Source of the DNA: Psoroptes ovis
Taxonomy: Eukaryota > Arthropoda > Arachnida > Sarcoptiformes > Psoroptidae
DNA: 64,000 nucleotides
Assembly: GCA_002943765.1 (NCBI GenBank)
Contig: PQWQ01000014.1
Location: 558,001 to 622,000, forward strand
Direction of reading: 5' to 3'
Below the pieces are notes generated by a model. The model searched no databases and was not told the DNA's origin. It worked only from the letters and a program-made list of their open reading frames with translations. This document shows, one piece after another, positions 63,530 through 64,000 of this stretch (positions are counted from its first letter, which is position 1; the number at the start of each line of letters is the position of its first letter). The position numbers and the translations under genes were made by a program.

Positions 63530-64000
63530 TTATTTCATTTTATTGTAATCAATCAAATTTTTTGAACGATTAATAAATTCATTTTTTATCATCAAATCAT
63601 TGGCATTTTTGTCATTGGATAAATGCGGCTCCAAAAATTCATACGCTAATTCACGATACGTTATGGCTAAACGTCGCTGATTTATATCTGAACGTTTGAT
63701 TGAATGATGAAATCGATATCTTGCTTCATCATATAATACTAGTAATGATTTTCTCGGTAATTCAATACGAATGCAGTAATCATTTGATTGCGAGTAAGGA
63801 TCAGTCAATGTGATTACTGTTGATGATAATAGATTTATTGTAACTAAACGTTCACCCCAAATCCATTCATCATCGAAATGTGGATCGATCGATGATCCGC
63901 GTTCTGGACTGAAAATGGATAAATATTAGATGAAAGTTAATGATTTTTCTCATAATCAAAAAAACATACCAATATTCAAGATGACAAATTTCAATCGGTA
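63530..64000 (-). CDS. ALKBH4: ALKBH4-like Fe(II)/2-oxoglutarate dioxygenase, C-terminal part
   Basis: The last exon spans 63908-63530 and the preceding one is partly visible, 64000-63970, across a 61-nt intron (donor GTATGT, acceptor TTTTCAG). Joined, they read PIEICHLEYCPERGSSIDPH then FDDEWIWGERLVTINLLSS, typical of ALKBH4. The His-x-Asp of PHFDD supplies two Fe(II) ligands; the distal His lies in RFHHSIKR and the 2-oxoglutarate Arg in NQRRLAITYREL. ALKBH4 removes methyl groups from actin Lys84 and has other reported substrates in DNA or protein. The C-terminal end after EFLEPHLSN is short and Asn/Lys-rich. The N-terminal part, including the Cys-rich segment typical of ALKBH4, lies beyond the right edge. 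Confidence 0.9.

Noticed and set aside
1..64000. CRISPR arrays, rRNA or tRNA genes
   Set aside because: The dispersed palindromes are not regularly spaced, and no T-arm-like GGTTCGA followed by a tRNA shape was found by eye. A covariance-model search would be decisive.

Overview
The window is AT-rich, intron-containing nuclear DNA from an animal. The recognisable genes (an RBM24/RBM38-type RNA-binding protein, an MTCL/SOGA-type coiled-coil protein, an SLC17 transporter, BRF1 and ALKBH4) are all metazoan families with GT-AG introns. Short introns on the right, BEL/Pao and LINE retroelements, and mariner-like miniature elements suit an arthropod. A small-genome acariform mite is my best guess, but that is inference from style, not proof.

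Layout. (1) 1-1249, minus: the 5' part of a BEL/Pao LTR-retrotransposon polyprotein, open to the window edge, with an internal in-frame deletion. (2) 1250-25773: about 24.5 kb with no supportable exon, only simple repeats and six miniature elements; probably a long 5' intron of the next gene, or intergenic. (3) 25774-43001, plus: the last three coding exons of an RBM24/RBM38 (SUP-12)-like gene. Its 12.3 kb intron carries a 5'-truncated LINE (27167-30092) with a 12-bp target-site duplication. (4) 43002-51199: 3' flank and intergenic DNA. (5) 51200-58183, plus: an eight-exon, 1947-residue MTCL/SOGA-like coiled-coil gene. (6) 58578-60733, minus: a six-exon, 531-residue SLC17 transporter, convergent with the previous gene. 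(7) 61274-63414, plus: two-exon BRF1, divergent from SLC17 across 540 bp. (8) 63530-64000, minus: the 3' end of ALKBH4, convergent with BRF1.

Exon models were built by hand from reading frame and splice signals. For the SLC17, BRF1, MTCL-like and RBM24-like models the summed exon lengths divide exactly by three, which supports the chosen junctions. The genes do not form one pathway; the right 13 kb is simply a compact gene-dense block beside a repeat-filled, gene-poor 50 kb.

The most distinctive non-genic signal is a family of about 85-bp palindromic elements flanked by TA, with ends like TTAGGCTGTCCGAAAAGTTC. I count 14 copies in three sequence subfamilies; they look like mariner-derived MITEs. 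No CRISPR, rRNA or tRNA was seen.
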